A DNA stretch of 64,000 bases from an uncultured Dokdonia sp. Its GTDB lineage: Bacteria > Bacteroidota > Bacteroidia > Flavobacteriales > Flavobacteriaceae. The stretch covers positions 1 to 64,000 of the forward strand of contig NZ_CALEMI010000160.1 in NCBI RefSeq assembly GCF_937910895.1. The letters run 5' to 3'. How positions within the stretch are numbered: position 1 is the first letter of the stretch; each line of letters opens with the position of its first letter. The notes beneath the pieces are model-generated. The model saw only the letters and a program-made list of their open reading frames with translations. It had not been told where the DNA came from and did no database searches. This document shows, piece after piece, positions 25,263-31,976 of this stretch. Position numbers and translations under genes: made by a program.

Positions 25263-25287
25263 AAGCGATCTTCGGATCGCTTTTTTA
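25263..25287 (+). terminator. Terminator of peptide 1
   Basis: AAGCGATC-TTCG-GATCGCTT stem-loop (25263-25282) with a stable UUCG tetraloop, followed by TTTTATT. Confidence 0.92.
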
Positions 25288-25300
25288 TTCTTTTTTCAGA

Positions 25301-25345
25301 TTACAGTGATCTTTTCCCAGCTACGATAGTGGTAAGCTTGTTTTT
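25301..25345 (-). pseudogene. symE 3'-end remnant A
   Basis: On the minus strand this reads KLTTIVAGKRSL then stop, aligning with the last residues KLTITLVEKRSR of the intact symE-like gene at 26573. The 45-base nucleotide alignment has 13 mismatches (about 71% identity, counted by eye). The rest of the gene is gone; the next promoter begins right after it. Confidence 0.65.
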
Positions 25346-25369
25346 ACAGGTACGATTTTTTCTTACTTA

Positions 25370-25399
25370 TTTGACGATCAGATATATTCATTATATTTA
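25370..25399 (+). promoter_or_regulatory. Peptide 2 promoter
   Basis: TTTG (25370-25373), 18-base spacer, TATATTTA (25392-25399), fitting the Bacteroidota TTTG/TAnnTTTG pattern. ACGATCAGATAT after TTTG is identical in the peptide 3 promoter. Confidence 0.75.
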
Positions 25400-25429
25400 A
25401 TGTGTTATTAACTTTATAAATTTAATATT

Positions 25430-25594
25430 ATGAAAAAGAAAAATCTAAAATCTTTGTCTTTACACAAGAATACGATTTCAAAACTCAACGCTATACAAGT
25501 ATTAGGCGGCATTAATAATCTTGAAGAGGAAGGCTCTGGTGTAGAAGGATGTCAAGGAATGGCAACAAGAACTGCCTGCTCAACGGCTTGTTAA
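25430..25594 (+). CDS. Class I lanthipeptide-type precursor peptide 2
   Basis: 54 aa. The leader MKKKNLKSLSLHKNTISKLN ... VLGG (G26-G27) has the KKNLKSLSLxKxxISxL pattern of Bacteroidota class I lanthipeptide precursors. The core of 27 residues has an acidic stretch then GCQGMATRTACSTAC, with three Cys and several Thr/Ser that could form (methyl)lanthionine rings. Paralogue of peptide 3. No LanB or LanC gene is in the window. Confidence 0.78.
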   Translation: MKKKNLKSLSLHKNTISKLNAIQVLGGINNLEEEGSGVEGCQGMATRTACSTAC

Positions 25595-25823
25595 TAGAAA
25601 ATGAACTACCTCGATGCAAGCATATGAGGTATCAAATGACAAAAAGGAAAATCACAAATTCCAAAAAAAAGAAAAATACAGTGCAAGCATCGGTGAATTA
25701 AACCCTCAGAGATTAAACCATAGATCCCGCTTTCAGCGGGATTAGTTCAACTACCTATTTTGTAGGCGTCTTTCAGACTTCACAAAACAGCGTTTCACTA
25801 ATAAATAGTACATTATACTATTG
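25595..25823. other. Long 3' region of peptide 2
   Basis: Holds a perfect hairpin ATCCCGCT-TTC-AGCGGGAT (25724-25742) and a 21-codon frame starting MTKRKITN that I do not call a gene. The true terminator lies at 25824. This region is absent after peptides 1, 3 and 4. Confidence 0.45.
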
Positions 25824-25852
25824 AAAACTCCTGGTCGCTCAGGAGTTTTTTT
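25824..25852 (+). terminator. Terminator of peptide 2
   Basis: AAAACTCCTG and CAGGAGTTTT stem followed by T's. The preceding bases (ACTATTGAAAACTCCTG) are identical to those before the peptide 3 terminator, a sign of duplication. Confidence 0.9.
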
Positions 25853-25865
25853 ATGAAGTACACTG

Positions 25866-25910
25866 TTATTTTCTCTTATCAGCTAGTGTCATTGTATAAT
25901 TACTTTTTAC
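25866..25910 (-). pseudogene. symE 3'-end remnant B
   Basis: The minus strand reads NYTMTLADKRK then stop, aligned with NKLTITLVEKRSR of the intact copy. As with remnants A and C, it sits between a peptide terminator and the next peptide promoter. Confidence 0.6.
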
Positions 25911-25923
25911 ATCTGTGGGTTTA

Positions 25924-25962
25924 CCGTAATTGTTTGACGATCAGATATTTTTAGTATATTTA
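25924..25962 (+). promoter_or_regulatory. Peptide 3 promoter with CCGTAA box
   Basis: CCGTAA (25924-25929), three bases, TTTG (25933-25936), 18-base spacer, TATATTTA (25955-25962), ATG 29 bases further. Confidence 0.8.
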
Positions 25963-25991
25963 ATATAGTATTAACCTTATATATTTATATC

Positions 25992-26162
25992 ATGAAAAAG
26001 AATCATCTAAAATCTTTGTCTTTACACAAAAAAACAATTTCAAAACTTACCGCTACGCGAGTACAAGGTGGGTTTGGACCTCCTTTTGCAGAAGAAGGTA
26101 CTAATGATACAGCATGTCAGGGTAACGTTACAATAACCATTTGCCCGATAAGTGGCTGTTAA
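25992..26162 (+). CDS. Class I lanthipeptide-type precursor peptide 3
   Basis: 56 aa. The leader MKKNHLKSLSLHKKTISKLT ... VQGG (G26-G27) is nearly identical to that of peptide 2. The core FGPPFAEEGTNDTACQGNVT continues to ICPISGC, with Cys at 42, 51 and 56 and Thr/Ser partners. The strong leader and divergent core are typical of a precursor family under diversification. Own promoter and terminator. Confidence 0.78.
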   Translation: MKKNHLKSLSLHKKTISKLTATRVQGGFGPPFAEEGTNDTACQGNVTITICPISGC

Positions 26163-26188
26163 TAGACTTAGGTAGTACTATACTATTG

Positions 26189-26216
26189 AAAACTCCTGTG
26201 TATTCAGGAGTTTTTT
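26189..26216 (+). terminator. Terminator of peptide 3
   Basis: AAAACTCCTG and CAGGAGTTTT stem with TGTATT loop and T-run; same stem as the peptide 2 terminator. Confidence 0.92.
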
Positions 26217-26232
26217 GTGTAGTAAAAGATAA

Positions 26233-26268
26233 TTATTTCTTCTCTACTAGGGTCATTGTGAGTTTGTT
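26233..26268 (-). pseudogene. symE 3'-end remnant C
   Basis: The minus strand reads NKLTMTLVEKK then stop, the closest match to the intact gene's end NKLTITLVEKRSR. An in-frame stop lies directly before it, so only the tail survives. Confidence 0.75.
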
Positions 26269-26285
26269 TTATCTGTACGGATTTA

Positions 26286-26324
26286 CCGTAACTATTTGGT
26301 TATTAATTATTTTAATTAGTTTAG
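26286..26324 (+). promoter_or_regulatory. Peptide 4 promoter with CCGTAA box
   Basis: CCGTAA (26286-26291), three bases, TTTG (26295-26298), 18-base spacer, TAGTTTAG (26317-26324). Confidence 0.8.
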
Positions 26325-26353
26325 ATGTATTATTCATCTTAAAAATTATGATT

Positions 26354-26530
26354 ATGTTAAAAAACATTTCTAATCTTGGTTCATCATTAAGTACACAAGA
26401 ACAAAGGCTAATTCAAGGAGGTTCTCCTGTACTTTGCTCAGTATGTTTAGATTATTGTCGATCACAAAATTTTCAAAGCAAAGAAGAATTTAGTGCTTGC
26501 TTCAATGAGTGTAGACAAGAGCTTTGTTAA
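26354..26530 (+). CDS. Double-glycine leader peptide 4, six-cysteine core
   Basis: 58 aa. The leader MLKNISNLGSSLSTQEQRLIQGG (written here in two parts: MLKNISNLGSS, then LSTQEQRLIQGG) is followed by a 35-residue core with six Cys (28, 31, 35, 49, 53, 58) in a near-symmetric CX2CX3C ... CX3CX4C pattern that suggests disulfides or thioether links. The ATG at 26348 would add two residues; ATG 26354 aligns with the other peptides. An upstream in-frame extension covers the promoter and is rejected. Confidence 0.78.
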   Translation: MLKNISNLGSSLSTQEQRLIQGGSPVLCSVCLDYCRSQNFQSKEEFSACFNECRQELC

Positions 26531-26534
26531 ATTA

Positions 26535-26562
26535 AAAAGCGAACTTCGGTTCGCTTTTCTTT
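26535..26562 (+). terminator. Terminator between peptide 4 and symE
   Basis: AAAAGCGAAC-TTCG-GTTCGCTTTT, perfect 10-bp stem with T-run, 4 bases past the stop; it can act on both strands between the convergent genes. Confidence 0.93.
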
Positions 26563-26572
26563 TCTCTGTATC

Positions 26573-26764
26573 CTACCGTGATCTCTTCTCAACGAGCGTA
26601 ATGGTTAGCTTATTTCTTTGTTGCTTGACGTTGATTTCTTTTCCCTCTTCAAAACCCAATGCCTGTAACCATTTTCCTTCGAGTCTAATCTCAGGAACAG
26701 TGGTATGATCCCACGTTCTAGAACGGAATTTTTGATAGATTTTTAATTTTCTGAATGTTTTCAT
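26573..26764 (-). CDS. SymE-like toxin of a toxin-antitoxin type module
   Basis: 63 aa. The core VPEIRLEGKWLQALGFEEGKEINVKQQ (VPEIRLEGKW then LQALGFEEGKEINV) matches the AbrB-fold SymE family motif P-I-L-G-WL-GF-G. SymE proteins are SOS-type toxins controlled by antisense RNA in E. coli; here a divergent XRE gene is a more likely controller (inference). It is convergent with peptide 4, and its 3' end recurs as remnants before peptides 2-4. Its start codon overlaps operator 1. Confidence 0.8.
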   Translation of the reverse strand: MKTFRKLKIYQKFRSRTWDHTTVPEIRLEGKWLQALGFEEGKEINVKQQRNKLTITLVEKRSR

Positions 26765-26765
26765 T

Positions 26766-26851
26766 TGTCAACTACTTATATGACAAACATATACATTAAA
26801 AGCAATCTGTCAAACTTTTGTATGACAAAAATGTCATATAATTGATTGACA
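26766..26851. promoter_or_regulatory. Three TGTCA-N10-TGACA operators between symE and the XRE gene
   Basis: Three copies with identical spacing: 26766-26785 (extended to TTTGTCA/TGACAAA), 26808-26827 and 26832-26851 (extended ATGTCA/TGACAT). The first overlaps the symE start, the third lies just before the XRE GTG. They are probable sites for a dimeric repressor, most simply the XRE protein itself (inference). Confidence 0.8.
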
Positions 26852-26859
26852 TTTGTTTT

Positions 26860-27075
26860 GTGGATAAAGAACAACTTAAAAAGAAGCTCGGTCAACGTAT
26901 TATTGAACTACGAAGTCAAAAAAGCTGGAGTCAGTCTGATCTGGCTCGGGCTTCTAGTAAAGACAGGCAAGCCATTGAGAAGCTAGAAAATGGAAAAGTC
27001 AACCCAACCATATACTCTCTTTTAGAAATCGCAAAGGCTTTAGAAGTGCCTTTGAAGAAGTTGGTTGATTTTTAG
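26860..27075 (+). CDS. XRE-family helix-turn-helix regulator
   Basis: 71 aa starting at GTG 26860 (MDKEQLKKKLGQRIIELR). The HTH WSQSDLARASSKDRQAIEKLENGKVNPTI (WSQSDLARASS and IEKLENGKVNP) is typical HTH_3. A TTG at 26842 would add six residues inside operator 3 and is less likely. It is divergent from symE with three shared operators, so mutual regulation is expected. No antitoxin toxin-binding domain is seen beyond the HTH. Confidence 0.88.
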   Translation: MDKEQLKKKLGQRIIELRSQKSWSQSDLARASSKDRQAIEKLENGKVNPTIYSLLEIAKALEVPLKKLVDF

Positions 27076-27157
27076 ATGGTGTTTTGAAAAATTATTTCAA
27101 ATTGTATTATATAATCATTCAAGGGTATGAGGAGTTTTCTATAGAGCAATATTTGCT

Positions 27158-27826
27158 CTAGAATAAGTGTCTAATCACATATGCTATGTTTTGAATAATA
27201 ACCCATATAAAAGCTGCAAATCCTAACATATACAGTAAAAAAGAAGTATAGATCAAATAGCTGTTATGAAACTTAACTGTATTGTAGATGCCATTAAAAG
27301 CATTTTTCCTTTCTTCCAAATATTTAGTATTTTGCTTATAATCAACCACTTTCAATGGTTTTTTATTAATATACAGAATGTTTGGCTCACTGTCCATATT
27401 ATCTATATCAATAGGAGCTTTACTTTCAATATATGGTTGTTCAGTAAAGAATGCTGTAGGTTTTGGAACTCTATGTTTTAGGTAAATTTGTTTCAAATAA
27501 CCGTCTGATTCTCCTGAAGTTAAAAACTCTCCGTAATTTTTATATTTCTTTATTAATGAAGGACAACAAAGTTGGTATATCAAAGAACCAATAGCTATTA
27601 CAATAGCTCCAAAATAAAAGTAATACCAACTAAAGGGAAGTTCAATAGTTATTGGAATATTGGCTCCTCCCAATGTCAAATTAAGAGGGTTATTTACTTT
27701 TTCTAATGCTTTTACAATCACAGGAACAATTACCAAATAGTAGTAACTACTTTTGCTAAACTTTAGTTTACCTAAAGAGTTTACTAAAACCCAAGAAACG
27801 GGATTCTCTCTTCTTATTGTTTTCAT
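27158..27826 (-). CDS. Hypothetical three-helix membrane protein
   Basis: 222 aa. Hydrophobic segments at about 28-42, 68-88 and 190-215, with a soluble loop of about 100 residues between helices 2 and 3 (Lys/Tyr/Asn rich). I recognise no family. It lies alone in the accessory region, and its AT-rich codon use resembles the neighbouring unknown genes. Confidence 0.7.
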   Translation of the reverse strand: MKTIRRENPVSWVLVNSLGKLKFSKSSYYYLVIVPVIVKALEKVNNPLNLTLGGANIPITIELPFSWYYFYFGAIVIAIGSLIYQLCCPSLIKKYKNYGEFLTSGESDGYLKQIYLKHRVPKPTAFFTEQPYIESKAPIDIDNMDSEPNILYINKKPLKVVDYKQNTKYLEERKNAFNGIYNTVKFHNSYLIYTSFLLYMLGFAAFIWVIIQNIAYVIRHLF

Positions 27827-28072
27827 TTATAAAAAATATTTCTTGCACACACAATTTACTACAACTATATTAATTCCAGTAATTTATACCTTTCAGGTTT
27901 TCTAAGACCCTACTATTACTTGACTGAGAGGTATTTCCTTACATAAAAGCACTCTTACATATTGATAAAACTAATTTTCATCAGGCAGTTAACTGTATAG
28001 AACCATATAGCTTTAGATGATTATGAAATGTATATGCTAAGATGGATGGTAGATTTGGATGAGCGATAGAAT
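27827..28072. other. Intergenic region, nothing recognised
   Basis: AT-rich, without a supported ORF, hairpin or repeat that I can see; it holds the promoter of the 27826 gene and the 3' end of the 28549 gene. Confidence 0.4.
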
Positions 28073-28549
28073 TTAATTTTCAGGAAGATTATCAGACTCA
28101 ATTCTTTTTAAAACTTTAAGGAAAGCATCTATTTGTCTTGAAAAAATTATTTCTTCTTCATTTTTTATTCCAGATATTAACATTTTCATTCCTGCCATTG
28201 CAACATAAAGTCTTTTGATATTATTTTTAATTTCTATAGCATCAGATTCTGCATTCAATTTTCTAATTTCCGCATTAGCCTTTCTCTTTTGTCCATATAT
28301 TCTATCAATTTCAGCTATAGTAATTACATTATTCTTACTTGTGTCTTTGATTTTATCCTTACCAAATTCTAAAAGTGCTTCAGTGAATTTCACAGTTTCT
28401 TCTCTTATCAATTTATTATTCCTATCATCAATAACAGAATCTAAAAATTCTCTTACAGCTTCTATTAATTTTGGACGCATTTTGCGCCAAATAGACCAAT
28501 CAGCATCTCGAACTTGTACCTTAGTATATTTTTTAAAGCTTTCAGACAT
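28073..28549 (-). CDS. Hypothetical helical protein
   Basis: 158 aa, predicted nearly all alpha-helical and charged (for example ADWSIWRKMRPKLIEAVREF and a long Lys/Glu/Asn helix about 85-125). No motif recognised. It starts 2 bases after the 28552-29202 gene stops, so the two form an operon and may act together. Confidence 0.7.
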   Translation of the reverse strand: MSESFKKYTKVQVRDADWSIWRKMRPKLIEAVREFLDSVIDDRNNKLIREETVKFTEALLEFGKDKIKDTSKNNVITIAEIDRIYGQKRKANAEIRKLNAESDAIEIKNNIKRLYVAMAGMKMLISGIKNEEEIIFSRQIDAFLKVLKRIESDNLPEN

Positions 28550-28551
28550 GA

Positions 28552-29202
28552 CTATGCTAATTCAACTTCATTAATAACTTCAAAAGTTTCTACTTTATCA
28601 ATAATGAGTTCTCCCCCACCTATTGACGTGTACAATTCAGATAACCACATTATAGCATCTGATATTGTTTTATTATCAAATTCTTCATTGTCAAAAATTA
28701 AATCTAGAGGTTCATTGAAAGTATTATCCTGTTTCAATGGATAAAATTGTTTTTTTTGGGACATCCAATTTTTTAAAGAGAAAGAATATTTTTCACTTTC
28801 ACTTAAAATTTCTGATATTTCTACTCTCAATTGGTTAATAATTTTTGTGCGAAGGAATAAACTATCTTCTCCTGAATACGGATAATCTTCAGAAAACAAA
28901 TACGTTAAAATAAATAATAAAGAAGTATTTCCTTTAACAATAAAATCTTTAATAGATATTTCTAATGTCCCCTCATCAATATATTCTTGAGCGATAGAAA
29001 CCACTGAATGCAAAAAAGTTAATGAATATTCATTAAATGTATCTGTATTTCCTTTTGATATCCCTTCAATAAAACGATATTCTTCATATGGGTGAGGAAT
29101 TATTATTCTATCAACAAATTCAAAATATTCATTTAATAATGACTCACTTTCATTATTAATAAGAAATTCGTTCAGTTGCTTGATATTTTTAAAATACATC
29201 AT
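28552..29202 (-). CDS. Hypothetical acidic protein
   Basis: 216 aa, acidic and helical, with one moderately hydrophobic stretch (SLLFILTYLF near 94). A second start one codon in (MYFKNIKQL) is equally possible. No recognised family; upstream partner of the 28073 gene. Low GC and accessory location suggest acquired DNA (inference). Confidence 0.7.
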   Translation of the reverse strand: MMYFKNIKQLNEFLINNESESLLNEYFEFVDRIIIPHPYEEYRFIEGISKGNTDTFNEYSLTFLHSVVSIAQEYIDEGTLEISIKDFIVKGNTSLLFILTYLFSEDYPYSGEDSLFLRTKIINQLRVEISEILSESEKYSFSLKNWMSQKKQFYPLKQDNTFNEPLDLIFDNEEFDNKTISDAIMWLSELYTSIGGGELIIDKVETFEVINEVELA

Positions 29203-29567
29203 ATGTAAAAAATTTCTCTAATATAATTGATTTACAACAAAATACACGAAAATATCTTATTCAAACTCTAAATGCTCACACTACCTTACCCCCGCTAACA
29301 CTCGTCTGTGACAAGCACTTCTCAAAACAACAGATTTAACATCCAATAAAATTATAAAAAGAAAAATACAGATTATAGGCACTCTTATCGTACGGCTTCC
29401 CGTAATCCCATATCAATTTTCGCGGAAGCGAAATCATAAAAATTATCTTTTTAAGAATGAAAAAACTTATTTCATCTTTACAATAGTCACAATAGTATTG
29501 TTCTTCTAGGCATCTATCTTTTGGAATGATCCCCCTATATTCCTGTGTATGCAGCATTACGGTTTTA
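29203..29567. other. Intergenic region before peptide 5
   Basis: No gene supported. A degenerate palindrome (TTTTCGCGGAAGCGAAA near 29417) lies here. A 73-codon minus frame beginning MLHTQEYRG has no family features. Confidence 0.4.
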
Positions 29568-29608
29568 ACGTAACTATCTGGTTATTAATTATTTTTAGTA
29601 AATTAGTT
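29568..29608 (+). promoter_or_regulatory. Peptide 5 promoter with ACGTAA box
   Basis: ACGTAA (29568-29573), then CTGG in the -33 place (29577-29580), then TAAATTAG near -7. The stretch CTATCTGGTTATTAATTATT is almost identical to that before peptide 4. Confidence 0.65.
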
Positions 29609-29635
29609 CTATTAGTAACCTTAAAAATTATAACT

Positions 29636-29812
29636 ATGTTAAAGAGCATTTCAAATTTAGGAACCGTTTTAAATAAAACGCAGCAACGATCTATTCATGG
29701 TGGTGGGTATTACTGTTTTATCTATACGTATAGTGATTTAGTTGCATGTAGTGAACTTGGTGGAGAAATTGTTTATTGTGCGGAGCATCTTGATTGTGAG
29801 GCAGAAGATTAA
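29636..29812 (+). CDS. Double-glycine leader peptide 5
   Basis: 58 aa. The leader MLKSISNLGTVLNKTQQRSI ends HGGG; the predicted core of about 35 residues is aromatic and acidic (YYCFIYTYSDL ... DCEAED) with four Cys (27, 38, 48, 54). Same length and leader as peptide 4. Terminator follows at 29836. Upstream in-frame codons are promoter sequence, not coding. Confidence 0.75.
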   Translation: MLKSISNLGTVLNKTQQRSIHGGGYYCFIYTYSDLVACSELGGEIVYCAEHLDCEAED

Positions 29813-29835
29813 TACCCACTTAAAAACAATACGAT

Positions 29836-29865
29836 AAAGCGGACCAAGGTTCGCTTTTCTTTTGT
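29836..29865 (+). terminator. Terminator of peptide 5
   Basis: AAAGCGGACC and GGTTCGCTTT pair with one G-U, followed by TCTTTT; similar to the peptide 4 terminator. Confidence 0.8.
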
Positions 29866-29942
29866 CTCTTTGTTTTTGGTATTCCTCGAACCACACGTAT
29901 CATTCTTTCTTTTTGATTTAAAAAAGAGATGTATGCTTTATA

Positions 29943-29972
29943 CGCTCCTGCCTGCCGGCAGGCAGGTTCGCC
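29943..29972. repeat. CCTGCCTGCCGGCAGGCAGG palindrome left of the lyase gene
   Basis: Perfect 20-bp palindrome at 29947-29966, in the context CGCTCCTGCC...GGCAGGTTCGC. The same context recurs to the right of the lyase gene. Confidence 0.85.
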
Positions 29973-30062
29973 ATAAGCGGACTCAAAAAAACCACCGTCT
30001 AAAAACGAGAAATTCTATTTTATCCTTACTTTTAACTTCACACAACTCATTGACAAACAGTT

Positions 30063-31094
30063 ATGATACACGAACATACTACCGACACCTCCATAAAAAC
30101 CAACGGAAAAATTACAGAATATTCACTCAATTGGCCCAGCGACCAAACAGGCTCTACGCATGAACTAGTCATTGATGAAAACTTCATTTATGTAACAGGG
30201 CAAAACATGGATAGGATCGCCAAACTTGATTATAATGGGACAATCGTCACTTATTTTGAGATGCCAAAAGGCAGCGGTCCGCACGGATTGTTATTAGATA
30301 CAGATGGGAATCTTTGGGTGTCTTTAGAGTTCAAAGGTACCGTGGTACAACTAGATCCCGATGGATGCATTATTAAAGAAATTGATGTCTGCCTGGATAC
30401 CAAAGGTGCCAAAACGCCTATCAATGTAGCACCACACGGCATAGGCCTGGATGCTGATGGGGAACATATTTGGTTTACAGGAAAACGTACTAGCACGGTC
30501 GGAAAGTTTAACATCGCTACCGAAACCGTGGAGCATTTTGAATTACACAATCTCTCGTCTTTGCCTATTTTCCTATCCGCAGGCCCTAACGGTACGATGT
30601 GGGGAACAGAGTTATTCAGCAGTGCGATCTTAAACGTAACACCAGATGGGACGATCAAAGAATATGCTATTCCAACTGCCAACAGCAGACCTATTGCGGT
30701 CATTCCTGATCCTTCCAAAGCCTGTATGTGGTTTACCGAAGAGACAGGCGTAAAGATTGGAAAAATTGATATGGACGGTACGATTACAGAATATCCTGTG
30801 CCGGCGCTTCAAAAAAATGACATTCTTGCTTCCCTAGCCTTTGACCGCGATCACAATTTATGGGTACAGGTATATGTCGATCATAAAAATGAGCCCAAGA
30901 GCGGCCCTGATTACCTTCTTAAGTTTGACAAATCCATTAGAGAAGTGGCGGGTGCTTCGATTTCTGAAATTCCTTTTAGTATTAATGTGATGCCAAGTAC
31001 AGGAACGATGATGCATCGTATCAAAATGGATCACGATGGTAATTTGTGGTTTACAGAAATGATGACAGATCGCGTTGGGGTACATCGATTTTGA
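30063..31094 (+). CDS. Virginiamycin B lyase-like beta-propeller protein
   Basis: 343 aa without a signal peptide. Repeated blades of the GNLWFTE type (DGNLWVSLE, GEHIWFTGK, NGTMWGTEL, KACMWFTEE, DHNLWVQVY, DGNLWFTEM) form a seven-bladed propeller like Vgb, which linearises cyclic streptogramin B antibiotics. A His late in the chain (MMHRIKMDHDGNLWFTE) lies in the region of Vgb catalytic residues. Base composition is visibly richer in GC than the flanking peptide genes, and palindromic repeats bracket it, so it is probably a later insertion. Substrate unknown. Confidence 0.82.
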   Translation: MIHEHTTDTSIKTNGKITEYSLNWPSDQTGSTHELVIDENFIYVTGQNMDRIAKLDYNGTIVTYFEMPKGSGPHGLLLDTDGNLWVSLEFKGTVVQLDPDGCIIKEIDVCLDTKGAKTPINVAPHGIGLDADGEHIWFTGKRTSTVGKFNIATETVEHFELHNLSSLPIFLSAGPNGTMWGTELFSSAILNVTPDGTIKEYAIPTANSRPIAVIPDPSKACMWFTEETGVKIGKIDMDGTITEYPVPALQKNDILASLAFDRDHNLWVQVYVDHKNEPKSGPDYLLKFDKSIREVAGASISEIPFSINVMPSTGTMMHRIKMDHDGNLWFTEMMTDRVGVHRF

Positions 31095-31180
31095 CGCTCC
31101 TAGCTGCCGATAGGCAGGTTCGCGAAAGCGTAGTTACCAAAAGTCAGATTTGCGAACCTATCTGCTGGCAGACAAGAGCG
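31095..31180. repeat. Inverted pair of palindromic repeats right of the lyase gene
   Basis: Unit 1 (31095-31130, CGCTCCTAGCTGCCGATAGG then CAGGTTCGCGAAAGCG) starts directly after the lyase TGA. Unit 2 (31147-31180) is the same element inverted, with a 16-base spacer, so the pair can form a long hairpin. Unit 1 is directly repeated from 29943. Confidence 0.75.
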
Positions 31181-31223
31181 TAATCTATAAAAATTACACA
31201 GATGTAACAATAGTACGCGAAAA

Positions 31224-31262
31224 CCGTAATTAATTGATAATCAATTATTTTAACTATCTTAA
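31224..31262 (+). promoter_or_regulatory. Peptide 6 promoter with CCGTAA box
   Basis: CCGTAA (31224-31229), then ATTG in the -33 place, 18 bases, then TATCTTAA. Confidence 0.65.
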
Positions 31263-31291
31263 CTGTATTTTTAACCTCAAAACTATTAGTT

Positions 31292-31486
31292 ATGCTAAAA
31301 AAGATTTTAAAAGTAGGCACCGTCTTAAACACATCTGAACAACAAGAAATTACAGGAGGAATGAACCCTACACCTGTTCCTGAAATTTGTGGCGGTACAG
31401 GAGGAAAAAGAACAAATTATTCACAAGCGCAATGTTTTGGTTATGGCTATTCTTGGGAATATGGTGCGTGTTATATTTGTTATTAA
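31292..31486 (+). CDS. Double-glycine leader peptide 6
   Basis: 64 aa. The leader MLKKILKVGTVLNTSEQQEI ends TGG (G22-G23); the predicted core is 41 residues, rich in Gly, Tyr and Asn with Cys at 33, 48, 60 and 63 and ending ACYICY. No clear terminator follows before the peptide 7 promoter region. Confidence 0.75.
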   Translation: MLKKILKVGTVLNTSEQQEITGGMNPTPVPEICGGTGGKRTNYSQAQCFGYGYSWEYGACYICY

Positions 31487-31514
31487 ATCATAGGTACGAA
31501 TCTCATGTCTTTTC

Positions 31515-31560
31515 CATGTGCTTATACATTTGCTATTGTGTATTCAATTGTTTTTTTGCA
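31515..31560 (+). promoter_or_regulatory. Peptide 7 upstream element, type B
   Basis: GCTTATACATTTGCTATTGT is shared (one change) with the region before peptide 8. It contains TTTG of a -33 element; a -7-like TTTTTTTG lies 18 bases on. It lacks the CCGTAA box. Confidence 0.6.
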
Positions 31561-31594
31561 TTTTTAGGTATTATTAATTTTTAAACTAACCACT

Positions 31595-31810
31595 ATGTTA
31601 GAATCAATTTCAAAATTAGGGACTGTACTAAGTAAAGAAAACCAAAAATTTATTCAAGGAGGAAGCAATAGAGGGTGGTGCAATCATGCTTGCCCATCAG
31701 TAGGAGGTAGTTGCACAATAAATGGAAGATCAGGAACATGTAAAGAAGTTTATTGTGATAGTTCTCCTACTAGATTGTGTGTGGCTCCTTTAAGCGCAGA
31801 CCATAAATAG
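31595..31810 (+). CDS. Double-glycine leader peptide 7, six-cysteine core
   Basis: 71 aa. The leader MLESISKLGTVLSKENQKFI ends QGG (G22-G23). The 48-residue core has six Cys (29, 33, 40, 49, 54, 62), basic and Gly/Ser rich, and could be a disulfide-stabilised bacteriocin (inference). The tail after C62 (VAPLSADHK) lacks Cys. Confidence 0.76.
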   Translation: MLESISKLGTVLSKENQKFIQGGSNRGWCNHACPSVGGSCTINGRSGTCKEVYCDSSPTRLCVAPLSADHK

Positions 31811-31886
31811 ATATGATTATTTAGGTAAAGGTTTTTTTGAGATCTTTACCTTTTTCTTTTTCCAACTTTATAGTATTGAATTATCC

Positions 31887-31900
31887 GCTTTCGCGAAAGC
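31887..31900. repeat. Palindrome GCTTTCGCGAAAGC, intergenic copy 3
   Basis: Perfect copy (core 31888-31899) between peptides 7 and 8. It is the only perfect copy between 22.2 and 36 kb. Confidence 0.9.
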
Positions 31901-31976
31901 ATACCAAAAACTAATTCTTACATAAAATAAATACTCTTTTTAACTAAGTCCTTACACTTTTCACGTTTATCCCATA

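Noticed and set aside
26141-26353. In-frame N-terminal extension of peptide 4 (and of peptide 5 at 29549-29635) reading YGF-VTIWLLII, apparently conserved between the two
   Set aside because: The conservation is of promoter DNA: the same stretch before peptides 1, 3 and 6 is interrupted by stops or out of frame, and it contains the TTTG and TAnnTTnR elements.
29336-29557. 73-codon minus-strand frame before peptide 5
   Set aside because: It overlaps the peptide 5 control region and has no recognisable feature.
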